This document shows positions 32,257 to 42,172 of a stretch of 64,000 bases of DNA, in pieces. Source of the DNA: Notospermus geniculatus (Eukaryota; Nemertea; Pilidiophora; Heteronemertea; Lineidae). Position 1 is the stretch's first letter, and each line of letters begins with the position of its first letter. The position numbers were made by a program, and so were the translations under genes. Under the pieces are notes generated by a model. That model was not told where the DNA came from. It made no database searches and was given only the letters and a program-made list of their open reading frames with translations. The stretch lies in NCBI GenBank assembly GCA_002633025.1, contig NMRB01002002.1, forward strand, positions 6,610 to 70,609, read 5' to 3'.

Positions 32257-32400
32257 AGTAGTCGAGCACGTCCGTAGACCATCGTAAACGTAAAACTTCT
32301 TCTCCTGAAGTGACGCCTTGGCGTCTAGTACCATGACACCATCAGAAGACACCTTGACTTCACCATTCACGTTCTTAGCAAAGATGGTCGTGTAATAAAG
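32257..32400 (-). CDS. FN3-like gene copy B, exon 6
   Basis: 144 nt, partner of 13772-13915, phases 0 to 0, donor GTAAGT. A TTAA-flanked MITE (31930-32247) begins only about 10 nt inside the downstream intron, yet the donor is intact. Confidence 0.82.
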
Positions 32401-32486
32401 CTGAGAATGAGAAAACAAAATTATATGATTTACATGTACATGCATATACATGTACTGCAAAAAGTACTGGTGTGTTCATAATATTA

Positions 32487-32634
32487 GGGAGTTTAAGAAA
32501 TCAAACGATAAACGTTAACTTTACGACAACGTTATTTTTGTACCGAAAATGCAATATATAATCTGGTGAATTCGCAGTATGAAAAATAACGTTGTCGTAA
32601 AGTTAACGTTTATCGTTTGATTTCTTAAACTCCC
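32487..32634. mobile_element. MITE family K, best copy (148 bp)
   Basis: Near-perfect arms GGGAGTTTAAGAAATCAAAC / GTTTGATTTCTTAAACTCCC with TA on each side. It fills most of the 253-bp intron 5/6 of copy B. Confidence 0.8.
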
Positions 32635-32653
32635 TAATGACCAAACCACATAC

Positions 32654-32848
32654 CTTAAATGGCTTCAAAGTAAGGCCCTCGAACTTGTAATTCGAACCTG
32701 TCACCACTCTTGCTGCGGCGACATCACTGCCGTATGGAGTTGTTCCAACAGATGCTTTGTACTCTATGCTGTGATAAGGCACATCGAACCCCGACCACCA
32801 AACCTCGAGAGAGGACGTGCTTCTTTGGTAATCCACGTCATCAGGTCG
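32654..32848 (-). CDS. FN3-like gene copy B, exon 5
   Basis: 195 nt, partner of 15231-15425, phases 0 to 0. It encodes 'TSSLEVWWSGFDVPYHSIEY' and 'ASVGTTPYGSDVAAARVVTG'. The downstream intron is only 253 bp and more than half of it is a TA-flanked MITE. Confidence 0.82.
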
Positions 32849-33229
32849 CTGAAATTTACAGTCGAATTCGTTGCGATATCTGACTAGTTTGTCTTTGGGT
32901 CAGTAGTAGGAAAGAAATAATGTAGGACTCTGTGGGCCGCATGGCCCAACGACGCCAATGACCCATACTACCACAAACAGTTTTTTGCGATTGGCGGTTG
33001 ACCACTGAAGAATGGCTGTGCAAACCCACATCGGCGTTGAGATTCATCGCATGTCCGTGAATCTGAACAAATTCTCTTAATAATTTTTTAAATACATGTA
33101 TGTTTAACAGAGTATTATCAGAGAATAGATACTCTAAAATTGTATCTAAACGGTAATTCAATAAAGACGGGCTTTAAAATATCACCCCTTTTCCACATAC
33201 CCCTTTTCCGAGTGCTGAGAACCAGTTCT

Positions 33230-33578
33230 TCACAGAAAAAAGAAATCAACTCGAGTGGAGACTCAAAGTCTATGGGGACAAAATGGTTCGAAATACCTTT
33301 TGTCTCAAAATGAAACGGAAAATATTTTGGGCCGAGAGACTGACATCATGTTCCGAGAGAAAATATTTCGGGTTGAGATACTGACAGTCTCGATCTGAGA
33401 GAAAATATTTTGGGCCGAGATCCTGACAGTCTCATTCTGAGATCACTCAACTCAGATTGAGATGTCATTGTCTCGGGCCGAAATATTTTCTGTTTCATTT
33501 TGAGTCAAAAAGTATTTCGAGCCATTTTGTCATTATAGTGAGATCTGAGTCTCCACTCGAGTTGATTTCTTTTTTCTC
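33230..33578. repeat. Palindromic element family Q ('AAATCAACTCGAGTGGAGAC')
   Basis: Arms AAATCAACTCGAGTGGAGAC / GTCTCCACTCGAGTTGATTT; interior AAAATATTT(C/T)GGGC(C/T)GAGA repeated. A second copy at 51955-52310 in opposite order. Confidence 0.7.
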
Positions 33579-33708
33579 TGTTGATTCTTTGAAGTTGGTA
33601 TCAGGCGAACCTTCACGAGGCTATAAGTCCTCTACCTGCACTCTCCTACGTGTAAAAATACCCTAAAATTCAATTCAGATGGGCTTTAAAACAGAGTGAA
33701 GAACGTAC

Positions 33709-33998
33709 ACCGAATGTTACTATCAATCTCTCGCTTTCTGGTGCCACATCGTGGACAACGCCCAGGGCCGGAGTGTTGGTATACTGTCTGACGGCGGCTG
33801 ACGTCCCCACAACGAAGAGCCCGACAAAGTTGGTAGCCTTGACAGAGATGTAAAAGACATCACCGGGATGGAGGCGAGGTATCCCTTCTGGTGTTTTTGT
33901 GGGTATCGTGGTGCAGCTTGGAGGGCTGGTTGCCTTGCAATCCCCACCGGGGAGTAGTGGCGCCCATGAGGCGACTTCTGTTCCACCAGCAGAGGTGC
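33709..33998 (-). CDS. FN3-like gene copy B, exon 4
   Basis: 290 nt, partner of 17838-18127, phases 1 to 0, acceptor ctcttccag, donor GTACGT. It encodes 'GTSAGGTEVASWAPLLPGGD' and 'LHPGDVFYISVKATNFVGLF'. Confidence 0.8.
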
Positions 33999-34078
33999 CT
34001 GGAAGAGAGGAATAGGGAGCTTGGAGAATAAAGGTGCTGTATTAGGGAGGTTTCGCAAATCTGACGAAACACGAACAC

Positions 34079-34790
34079 AGAGAAAAAAAATCGATCTCAT
34101 CTTGAGCTAAAATGATTCTCCAACTCTTGTCCCTAAAATGAGTTTCTTTTGCTACTCGAATAGACAAAAGTGGGTCTCCACTTGAGATGACATTAGTTGC
34201 GCTTCCACTACAAAAAAGCCGTTATTTGTTCGCTCTTATTCTGCTTCCATTACTGAATTGCCGGGTTTAATAAGTCCGGTTCTAATAAGTGCGGATCTAT
34301 TTAGTTCCGACAGCATAAGTTGCGCTTCCACTACAAAAAAGCAGGTATTTGTCCGCTCTTATTCTGCTTCCATTACAGGATTGCCGGGTTTAATAAGTCC
34401 GGTTCTATTAAGTGCGGATCTATTTAGTTCGGATAGCATAGCCGATCATACTCCGAATCTAGATGCGGATAAATTTTGTGGTGGAATTGAAATAACACCG
34501 GATCTATTTGTAGTATTATGCTCGGCTACAGGTGGCTCCACGGTCGTTTGCGACTGCGCATGACCTATCCAAACTAAATAGATCCGCACTTAATAGAACC
34601 GGACTTATTAAACCCGGCAATTCTGTAATGGAAGCAGAACAAGAGCGGACAAATACCGGCATTTTTGTAGTGGAAGCGCAACTATTGTCTCCAACTGGTT
34701 AAAATGATTCTCAGCTGTTTTCACCGGATTGTCTGTTGTCTCGAATCAAATAAACAAGTGATGTCTCCATATATATGGCACGCATTTTGG
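34079..34790. repeat. Composite element, third copy, split by nested palindrome
   Basis: Halves 34079-34199 and 34683-34790 match the outer parts of the elements at 28012 and 36530. Between them lies a TIR element (34196-34685, ends AGTTGCGCTTCCACTACAAA / TTTGTAGTGGAAGCGCAACT) with inner GGATCTATTTAGTTC(C/G)GA repeats. There is no tRNA-like segment in this copy. Confidence 0.55.
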
Positions 34791-34794
34791 TTCC

Positions 34795-35075
34795 CTCAGT
34801 CAGGTTGAAAGCCGCTAGGTTGAAAGGTGACTTCGGTAGCTACCGCCATCTTGGGGGCGAATTTTTCGCCCCGATGCTATTTTTAGAAACAGAATGACCT
34901 GATTAGAATGGGAGAATCCCAAACAAACCCACGTGTTCAGAAAATGTCAACATGGCCGATTGGCAGGATGTCAGACATGTGACAAGGGAATCCCCAAATT
35001 ATGATGATGAGTCTCAACAAAATGGCGGTAGCTACCGAAGTCACCTTTCAACCTAGCGGTGACTGGGGGAACCAA
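34795..35075. repeat. Palindromic element ('GACTTCGGTAGCTACCGCCA')
   Basis: Arms GAAAGGTGACTTCGGTAGCT / AGCTACCGAAGTCACCTTTC; inserted in the composite element's GGTTCCC(T)C segment. Confidence 0.6.
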
Positions 35076-35205
35076 AATGTATGGCACGCTGCCAGCGGTT
35101 GACCAGAAATTTTGGTAAAGTCGTAGCCCTTGCCAGAGATAGATCTGGGTACGAGATTGCAAAAATCGAGTGGAGAAAGCCTTGAGCACGACTGTTGGTA
35201 CTCAC

Positions 35206-35356
35206 CAATACAGAATGTATAAGTCAAGTCGCCCTCGGCGTCAGCGAAAGCACTCGGCTTCCACGTGGCTATGAGTTTGCCTGCTGGCTTCGCTTCCATG
35301 TTGATCTTTCCCGAGAAGGTTGGGGGAGTGACCTCCACCACGAAGGGACCAAGCAC
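35206..35356 (-). CDS. FN3-like gene copy B, exon 3
   Basis: 151 nt, partner of 18701-18851, phases 0 to 1, donor GTGAGT. It encodes 'LGPFVVEVTPPTFSGKINME' and 'ATWKPSAFADAEGDLTYTF'. Confidence 0.8.
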
Positions 35357-35389
35357 CTGTTAAATAGGAAAGTCGTTATTGGTTACATG

Positions 35390-35709
35390 TATTTCAGGGG
35401 ATGGTTGGTACAACAAATATCGCCTGCTGCACGAGCGTCTTTTCAGCATTTGACATTAATAGACCGATAGGTAATAAACTTTGAAATTTATCTTTCTTTT
35501 TCATTTCGTAGATACGAAGTGGAAATTTAAAAATTCAAGATGCACCATAACTCTATCGGTTACATGATGTACCAAAAGACGCACTGGCAGCATAGCAGGG
35601 ATGTTTGTGGTACCAACCATCTTCTGAAATACATGTACATTACGTCATGGAAATGAAGTCCAATTTCGTATTTCGTACTTCGTGTTTCGTCAGATTTGCG
35701 AAACCTCAC
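35390..35709. repeat. MITE family V copy
   Basis: Ends at GTCAGATTTGCGAAACCTCAC; interior as the copies at 717 and 43312. Confidence 0.55.
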
Positions 35710-35731
35710 TATTAATAGTCAGTCATCGTAC

Positions 35732-35959
35732 CTTTACATTTGACAAAGACGCCTTGTTCACGGCCTTGATTCCAATATAAAACACCTTCCCGGCGGTGAG
35801 ACCTGGGTGGTAGGATTTATACGTGTCGAAGCCTGTGTGTTTGGTATCCTGGTAGGGCAGGATATCAGGGGCGGCGCTTGCTCCCTTGGTACTCATCAAG
35901 CCGAAGTAGTAAGTTGCTATCCCACTCTCCGGGTCCTGGGCCGTGAAGTTGGCGGATAT
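35732..35959 (-). CDS. FN3-like gene copy B, exon 2
   Basis: 228 nt, partner of 19806-20033, phases 0 to 0. It encodes 'ISANFTAQDPESGIATYYFG' and 'LTAGKVFYIGIKAVNKASLS'. Acceptor ttccttcgcag and donor GTACGA. Confidence 0.82.
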
Positions 35960-36002
35960 CTGCGAAGGAAATTTACAGAAGAACACTGCAACATAATATG
36001 CC

Positions 36003-36296
36003 TCAAACTGTGTTTCCACGAGGCGTTTGCGGCCGCAGAGGAGGAGGCAGGTGCGGTTGTGAGTGAAACAGCTAAAAGCTGCTTTTCAACGTGGTGTTTG
36101 CGGGCGCGGGTGGAAAAAAATCGATCCAACGTATTTTCCTTTAGCTGTTTCACTCGCACCCGCGCCCGCCACCGAAACCGCGTCCGCAAACGTCACGTGG
36201 AAAAGCAGCCGAAGGGAAACAAGTTGGATTGATTTTTTCCACCCGCGCCCGCCGCCTCCTCCGCGCTGGCAAACGCCTCGTAGAAACACAGCTTCA
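36003..36296. repeat. Nested GC-rich hairpins (copy B relative of 20075-20157)
   Basis: Outer arms CTGTGTTTCCACGAGGCGTT / AACGCCTCGTAGAAACACAG; inside are additional inverted AAACAGCT(A)AAGG and GGAAAAAAATCGATCCAAC blocks. Confidence 0.55.
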
Positions 36297-36529
36297 GTCA
36301 CAAATGCAGCAGCCGGCGGAGGATATCTTGACATCGGTGGTTTTTTTGCGACGTTGCGGTCTGGGACGGATTTTCCCACATATCTTTCACATGTATCCTT
36401 GAATAAGATGGTTTTCGACGGACGCCCCCCGTGGGACACTGGCCAGTAATCGTCCGATGTCTGTCGGATTTTGTTCCGACGAGTTGAAAATGGCTGGCCG
36501 ATACCCACCGATGTCCCTGCGGGTACACA

Positions 36530-37073
36530 GAGAAAAAAATCGATCTCATCTCGAGCTAAAATCTCCACTCGAGATGACATTGTCTCCAACTGGTTAAAGG
36601 ATTCTCAGCTGTTTCCACCGGATTGTCTGTTGTCTTGAATCAAATAAAGAAGTGATGTCTCCATATATATAAATATAGAAAAAACGTTTCACACCCAGTG
36701 GGTTTCGAACCCAAGACCCTCTGATCGCAAGTCGGACACCAGAACCACCACACCACCGAGCTCCTCATATGAGCAAATTTTGGTTCGCCTCGGTCTGTTT
36801 CCAAGACCTGAGTTGTCCCCAAAATCAGACACCAATTTTCTCCAGGTGATGCCCTGTCCCATCGACTGGAGAACTGAGAAAACTCAAAATGAGTAGATTT
36901 TGTCTCGACTTCAGAATGAGACTCCAGTTGCAGTTGTCTCCAGTCGATGCAAGAGGGCATTAGCCTTAGAAAACTGGTATACTCATTCTGCGTTCGAGTA
37001 GAAAAGAAACTTATTTTAGGGACAAAAGCTGGAAAATCATTTTATCTCGAGATGAGATCGATTTTTTTCCCTG
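36530..37073. mobile_element. Composite element with tRNA-like SINE core, copy 2 (inverted)
   Basis: Reverse complement of the element at 28012-28535. The tRNA-like part spans about 36690-36765 (GGGTTTCGAACCC B box, CACCACACCACCGAGCTC). Confidence 0.6.
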
Positions 37074-37123
37074 TGTATCGGCCCGCTGTCCGTCCAGACG
37101 TTGTCCGGAGTTTTGTACGTTTG

Positions 37124-37392
37124 TACACTCTTAGCCGAAAAGGTTCTTTGCTGCCACACCAGGAGAACCCTCTGATTTAAGAACCCTCGGGTTGTTTCAG
37201 AACCCCTAGAGGTTCCAGATAGAACCTTTTCCTCAGAAAAGAGTTCTAACTGGAACCTTTATGGGTTCTTTAGCGACCGAAAGGTTCTATGGAACCCTTT
37301 CAGGTTCTTTACAGAAGGTTCTATATAGAACCTTGGGGTTCCCCTGGTGAGGCACAAAGAACCCCTAAAGAACCTTTTTGGCTAAGAGTGTA
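37124..37392. mobile_element. Palindromic MITE ('ACACTCTTAGCCGAAAAGGTTC')
   Basis: Arms ACACTCTTAGCCGAAAAGGT / ACCTTTTTGGCTAAGAGTGT with TA outside; interior GGTTCTATATAGAACC-type units. ACTCTTAG...AAAAGGTTC ends are known from DNA transposon families widespread in aquatic animals. A further end fragment is at 56575-56600. Confidence 0.65.
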
Positions 37393-37443
37393 GGTGCGGA
37401 ATAAACGGACCCGAAGGGGATCAACACGAGAGGTGGAACTTAC

Positions 37444-37591
37444 ATATCTATCCACCACCATCGGTGTAGGCACCGTCAGTGACAGGCCTTTCTGTTTTTC
37501 GCAGAATTTCGTTGATTCAGTCTTGGCCTTCCCGTTCGGGAGTTTTGCGTCGAAGTATATTGTGACGTCACTTGTCTGTGTGGCTTTATTG
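37444..37591 (-). CDS. FN3-like gene copy B, exon 1
   Basis: 148 nt, partner of 20694-20841, phases 2 to 0. The encoded peptide appears unchanged from copy A ('NKATQTSDVTIYFDAK...'). It joins in phase to the exon at 46151-46422 (AT|C = Ile). Confidence 0.82.
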
Positions 37592-38433
37592 CTAAAAAGA
37601 GAGCGGAACAGGCCATTAGGTTCATGGGAAGGGACCCTCCTCCGTCGCTTGCGACTCGTGGCGCAGCGCTATTCACCGTCCGTATATTTATCGTAATGAC
37701 TAGCCCATGTTTCATGTACGGCTTTACCGTACAAGCCTAGTGCAGCCTTAAGGCCAAAACATTCTACATAGTTGCATAATTATGGAACATGGGCAAAAAG
37801 CTATTTTCGAAGATGGCCGCCTGGCAGCCATGTTTGTGGTAGAATCGTGTCGAAAATTGCTGAGCACATAGAGGTGATATAGATACATAATCACACCAAG
37901 TTCGAAGACTCTAGATCCAATATCCATGGAATGTGCCACCAAATGGCAAAATTTTGAACTTTGACCACTGTGACCTTGAAAAGTAAGTCAAATAAAAAAC
38001 CCATTAGATATGTCATATATACTTATCATATGTACCTAAGATAAAAATTTGGAGATGATACACCCAGTAGTTCGGGAGTTACTGCACTTTTTGTGTTTTC
38101 GGTTTTGGCCACCTAGTGGCCAAGCGAAGACTTGAACCGGACCGAAACTCGTCGGTCATCTGACCTAGGCGCCTGTAGCAAATTCAAGGTTATGCTCGGT
38201 CAACTGGTAAATACTGTGGTTTGTGGTTTAATCATTGTGTTCACCTTATGGTGTCTGTTGCACAGGCCTGGCATTTACTAGTACATGTATTTTTCTTCAC
38301 GAGTGTACCGCAGTAGCCTTCTGCATGTATCTGTACAGTGTACGTACGTGTGTAGAGCCCACAGTACCATGGCTACCACCGCCAATATTACATAAATTGA
38401 AGTTATATACCCTTTTCCTTTCATAAATACTAC

Positions 38434-39313
38434 CAAGAATATAAGTACAAAGAATGTACAACTTAGTAATCAAACAAAGGGTGGGCGTTATGTTACTCTT
38501 TCTGATAATAGAGGGCGTACGGTAATTATAGGCCTTCTAATTAAATAACCAATGTTCAGATTTAACGGTTGTTGACTGAATTGTATTATTTAGAATATCA
38601 TCATTATTCTTATGTAAAGTTAGAGACATATTACTGGCATACAATGTTTTGGTGAAACCATGGATTTGTTGTATAGGTCATAGTCTCGCTTGCCAGACGC
38701 TACGGGCTCACCCCTTCGGTAAATCACACTCCGCGTCTGGCTCATTTAGAGATTAACAGTCGTGAAGACCGCGTGGTGGCAGCACGGGTCCTTGGGTTTT
38801 ACCAACCTCGTTCGCTTTCTGACAATATGGCGAGTGGCCCAAGGTTGTCTGAGCGAACTATACCCCTGGGGACGGGGTTGGGTTTTTCCTGGAAGTAATT
38901 TCCGCGGGAATTATGAGTGAGAAAGCGTGGTGATTGGCTGGAGCCCAGTGGAGTGCCATCTAGTGGTGTTACCGGCTTTTGAGCCCCAAATGTGCCAGTG
39001 TGTAGGAGACCGTGACGTCGGATACACACTGGGGCCGAGTGTATATAGGTCAGAGTGCCCAACCCTGAGATAAAGTACAATATCAATTTGTCGAAAATAT
39101 GGTCCATTCCGGCAAAACTGCTCTATAGCTCGGTTATTTCTGAGTGCATATAACAATGGGAGGTGTCATTTTGTTCGTAATGGTCGTCTCTACACAATAA
39201 TCCTTCACAAACTAAGATCCCTTCGGTTACAAGGTCACCAGAGGCAAATTTGTAAACTCACTTTTTGCACATATTCGGAGTTGTACATTCTTGGTTCTTA
39301 TACATGTATATTC
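38434..39313. mobile_element. Non-autonomous element E, second copy (unit B)
   Basis: Termini CAAGAATATAAGTAC / TGTATATTCTTG, flanked by ATACTAC and ACACTAC (7-bp TSD with one mismatch). Unit A shows the unoccupied site at about 21695. About 38680-39050 is an insertion not in the copy at 14073. Confidence 0.6.
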
Positions 39314-39724
39314 TTGACACTACACAAGGTTTCATTTTACTCCTCAACAAACAAGGTAGTTTGAAATGACAAATCTCAACGTGATACCCGGTTAGAAACA
39401 TGGCTGTACATGTTTCTCTATGTAACTTGATCATCAGGTTTTAATGATGGGGGGGGGGGGGGTNCTAGGCCTACCTGTTTCTCTATGTAATAACTTGATC
39501 ATCAGGGTTTAGTGACCGGCGGTGTTGGTAGCTAATGCCAATCGTTTTTTTTTTCAAATTGAAGTAATTTTCCGAATGCGATAATTCACAGTGTAAATTT
39601 CATCAACACAGTTTTTCTGTTTCGTGGTATACGGTTCACTTCAGGCGTTTGCCGCATTCAGACTTCATGTGTTCATCATTTAGGATTCGGGAGGTTCCTA
39701 ATCGATTCGACGCGAGTAAAGAGC

Positions 39725-39967
39725 GGCGCACACGTGCGACAAAATGGGGGCAACTACCGATGCGACTACTACGTCGCATGCGATAATCACTTTTGAGGTC
39801 GATCAGTGATGTCATCCACGACATCACTGATCTTCCAAGGAAGCATTTGTCGCAAACGAGTCAACAAAAACTAAAAAAAAACTAAAAATATTTTCAGTCG
39901 CTGCTGTGGTCGCAAGGGCGGTCGCCTAGAAAATCGCTCGAAAAATCGCCAGTGTGCGCCGCCCTTA
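39725..39967. repeat. MITE family S copy (unit B)
   Basis: Partner of 22053-22313. Confidence 0.65.
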
Positions 39968-39979
39968 ACCGAGTAGGCT

Positions 39980-40166
39980 AAAGGCGCCGATTCACGTGAC
40001 AGTTTATCGAAAGTTGCTGTCAGATAGTCAATTATTGCTCACAGACAGCAATAATTGCTGTCATACAGTCACTAGCTGAACAACTTCCACGGGATAGTCT
40101 TTGGACAGTTATACTATCTGACAGCAAACTTTCGACAGAAAACTGTCATGTGCAGCAGCGCCTAAA
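39980..40166. repeat. MITE family C copy (unit B)
   Basis: Partner of 22315-22492, with CTGTCATGTG at the right end. Confidence 0.65.
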
Positions 40167-40501
40167 GGCGGCCTTCCACCTGAAAGTTTTCTGTCGCAAT
40201 TTTCCTTATGGAAACCTATGAAAAATTGTCAAACACTCTGTTGCAGGTGGTCCAAAATGTGTGTCTATTGTTGAGGACTGCCGCGTATTGTTCGAAAAGA
40301 TTGCAGACATTTCTGGCGAGGAATAGAACATGTGCTATTCCAAGCAATAACTGTCGGACACTAAAATAACTGGCTGACATAATCTTTAAAGGCCTCTTCC
40401 ACGCTACAGAAATTGATCATGCAACAGAGTGTCTGACAATTTTCTAAGTTTACAAAAGGAAAATTGCGACAGAAAACTTTCAGGTAGAAGTCCGCCCTTA
40501 A
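40167..40501. repeat. Palindromic MITE, unit B only
   Basis: Arms GGCCTTCCACCTGAAAGTTTTC / GAAAACTTTCAGGTAGAAG; inner GGAAAATTGCGACAGAAAAC pairing. It directly abuts the family C MITE. Unit A is uninterrupted here. Confidence 0.65.
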
Positions 40502-41098
40502 GACTAAAGCTGGGCGCACATGTGCGGCAAATCTCGATGCGGTAGGGGTATTTTTAAAGTTGACTGACCCAACACTGTCGACTCGTCATTTATCTCGGTT
40601 AAGAGAGGGGGCGTCTCTTAACCTCTATCCACCTATATGTACGGCAAAGGCGCGCAAAACGGCGCTCAACCTGTCTAAAATTTAATTTTCTTTCGTTTGC
40701 ACGTAATTTCAGCTCAAACAGACAAAAACTGAGTTATGAGCAAAAGAAAGTGGTAGTGTCGGACATCTGACTGATACGTACGGAGTTTGAAACAGACCGG
40801 GCGCTGCTGACGTCACACGGTTACTGATATCGGAAACCACTGCCGCACACGCGTCCTCAGCGGGGGGTCTGGGGGCCTCGCCCAGAAAAATTCGAAATCT
40901 AGAAGCCCTGAAATGCGATTTTCCAGCATTTCGGAACACGAACCTAGCTCCTGTTTCCTGTTTATGCTTGCAAAACCTCAGTGTTATTTAAAGTGAATAA
41001 TGTTGTCCGGGCGGCGATTTTTTTGACCGGGCGGCGGATTTTTAGACCGGGCGCTGAGATCAATCCTGCGTTTTAGAACGGGCGCCGCGCCCGTTCTG

Positions 41099-41351
41099 TT
41101 ATACCCCCATCACACTGAGCTAGTTCTCAGTACGTTCTTGAAAATTTTGCCGAACGGGCTCAAACTGTGTGCGAACGGAGTGGACGTAGTGGCAACGTTT
41201 TACAGTCTTTTTACGAACTTCGTGGATGGGAAGGGTGCTCCAGTACATCGAAGCATTATTTGGCCAAGGGGACACGTTCTAGCCCGTTTTACGATTTTTT
41301 TAGGACGGGGCAGGACGTTTTGAGAACGACTTCAGTGTGATGGGGGTATTA
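41099..41351. repeat. MITE family Z, second copy
   Basis: TATACCCCCATCACACTGAG / CAGTGTGATGGGGGTATTAC arms; partner of 24648-24889 but at a different site. Confidence 0.7.
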
Positions 41352-41588
41352 CACTAGTGGAGAACAACCAAGTTGATGTCGATCTTGGGCGTCAAAGAAT
41401 TTAGCCTAGCAGTCGACTGGAAACATACTATGGATGCTGGTTTCAGGCGGGACTTACGGATAATATCATGGGTTCAAATATACGTGTTCCTGATGAAAAA
41501 TTCTTGTTTTGGTGGATTTGATACCTTCATGCTTTGCAAAGGAATTAGTTTCATACTATGATTCACTCTGATTGATTGTTCCAACACT

Positions 41589-41700
41589 ATGGATGAAACG
41601 ACCATACAAGACAAGGTAGGAGACGCTAATCTCGCACGGTTCATGGCCAATGTGCAAACCCAACTGGCCGTGAAGGATATTCTCTATAACCGCCGCGTTA
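41589..41700 (+). CDS. Small conserved open frame, unit B copy (function unknown)
   Basis: Partner of the frame at 22995-23117, with the same start and the same TTAA insertion site. The plus-strand GPCR exon lies 470 bp downstream, but this peptide has no hydrophobic TM1, so it is not the missing GPCR exon. Confidence 0.25.
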
Positions 41701-42102
41701 AAGGGAGACATTCGAAAGATATCGCCCGGCGGGCACTAGTTGTTTTTGTTTTGAGTAGCGCACAGCGCCGTCTGTTAATCCACGGTGACACTAAAGCTAT
41801 GGCACAGGCCCCTGGAGAGCTATCAGTGAGTTTAGAACACGTATCTAACCAAAAAATACTAGTTTGTAAAAAACACACCCCGAGCTCACGAATTCGTGAG
41901 CTCGAGGTGTGGTTTAGATACGTGTTGCGTTTTTTAGATACCTTTGGTTAGGTACAGTTCGTGTTCTAAACTCACTGATAGCTCTCCAGGGACCTGTGCC
42001 ATAGCGTAGTGTCACAGTGGATTAACAGACGGCGCTGTGCGCTACTCAAAACAAAAACAACTAGTGCCCGCCGGGCAATGTCTTTTGGATGCCTCCATTT
42101 AA
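41698..42102. mobile_element. TTAA MITE family P copy (unit B)
   Basis: TTAA at 41698-41701 and 42099-42102; right end decayed (GGATGCCTCCATTTAA). Same insertion site as unit A 23114. Confidence 0.65.
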
Positions 42103-42172
42103 GGCAAGATTTTGAATGGTGCTCCGTTTAAAAGTGTGAATGACTGCATTCATTTTAATTTTATGATTTTAG

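Noticed and set aside
36086-36589. 167-codon minus frame
   Set aside because: It spans nested GC-rich hairpins and intron sequence; Arg/Pro/Ser-rich with no partner in unit A.
38434-39313. Relocated piece of the unit A intron
   Set aside because: First looked like a rearranged intron segment. Flanking 7-bp repeats and an unoccupied site show it is an independent insertion of the same element family.
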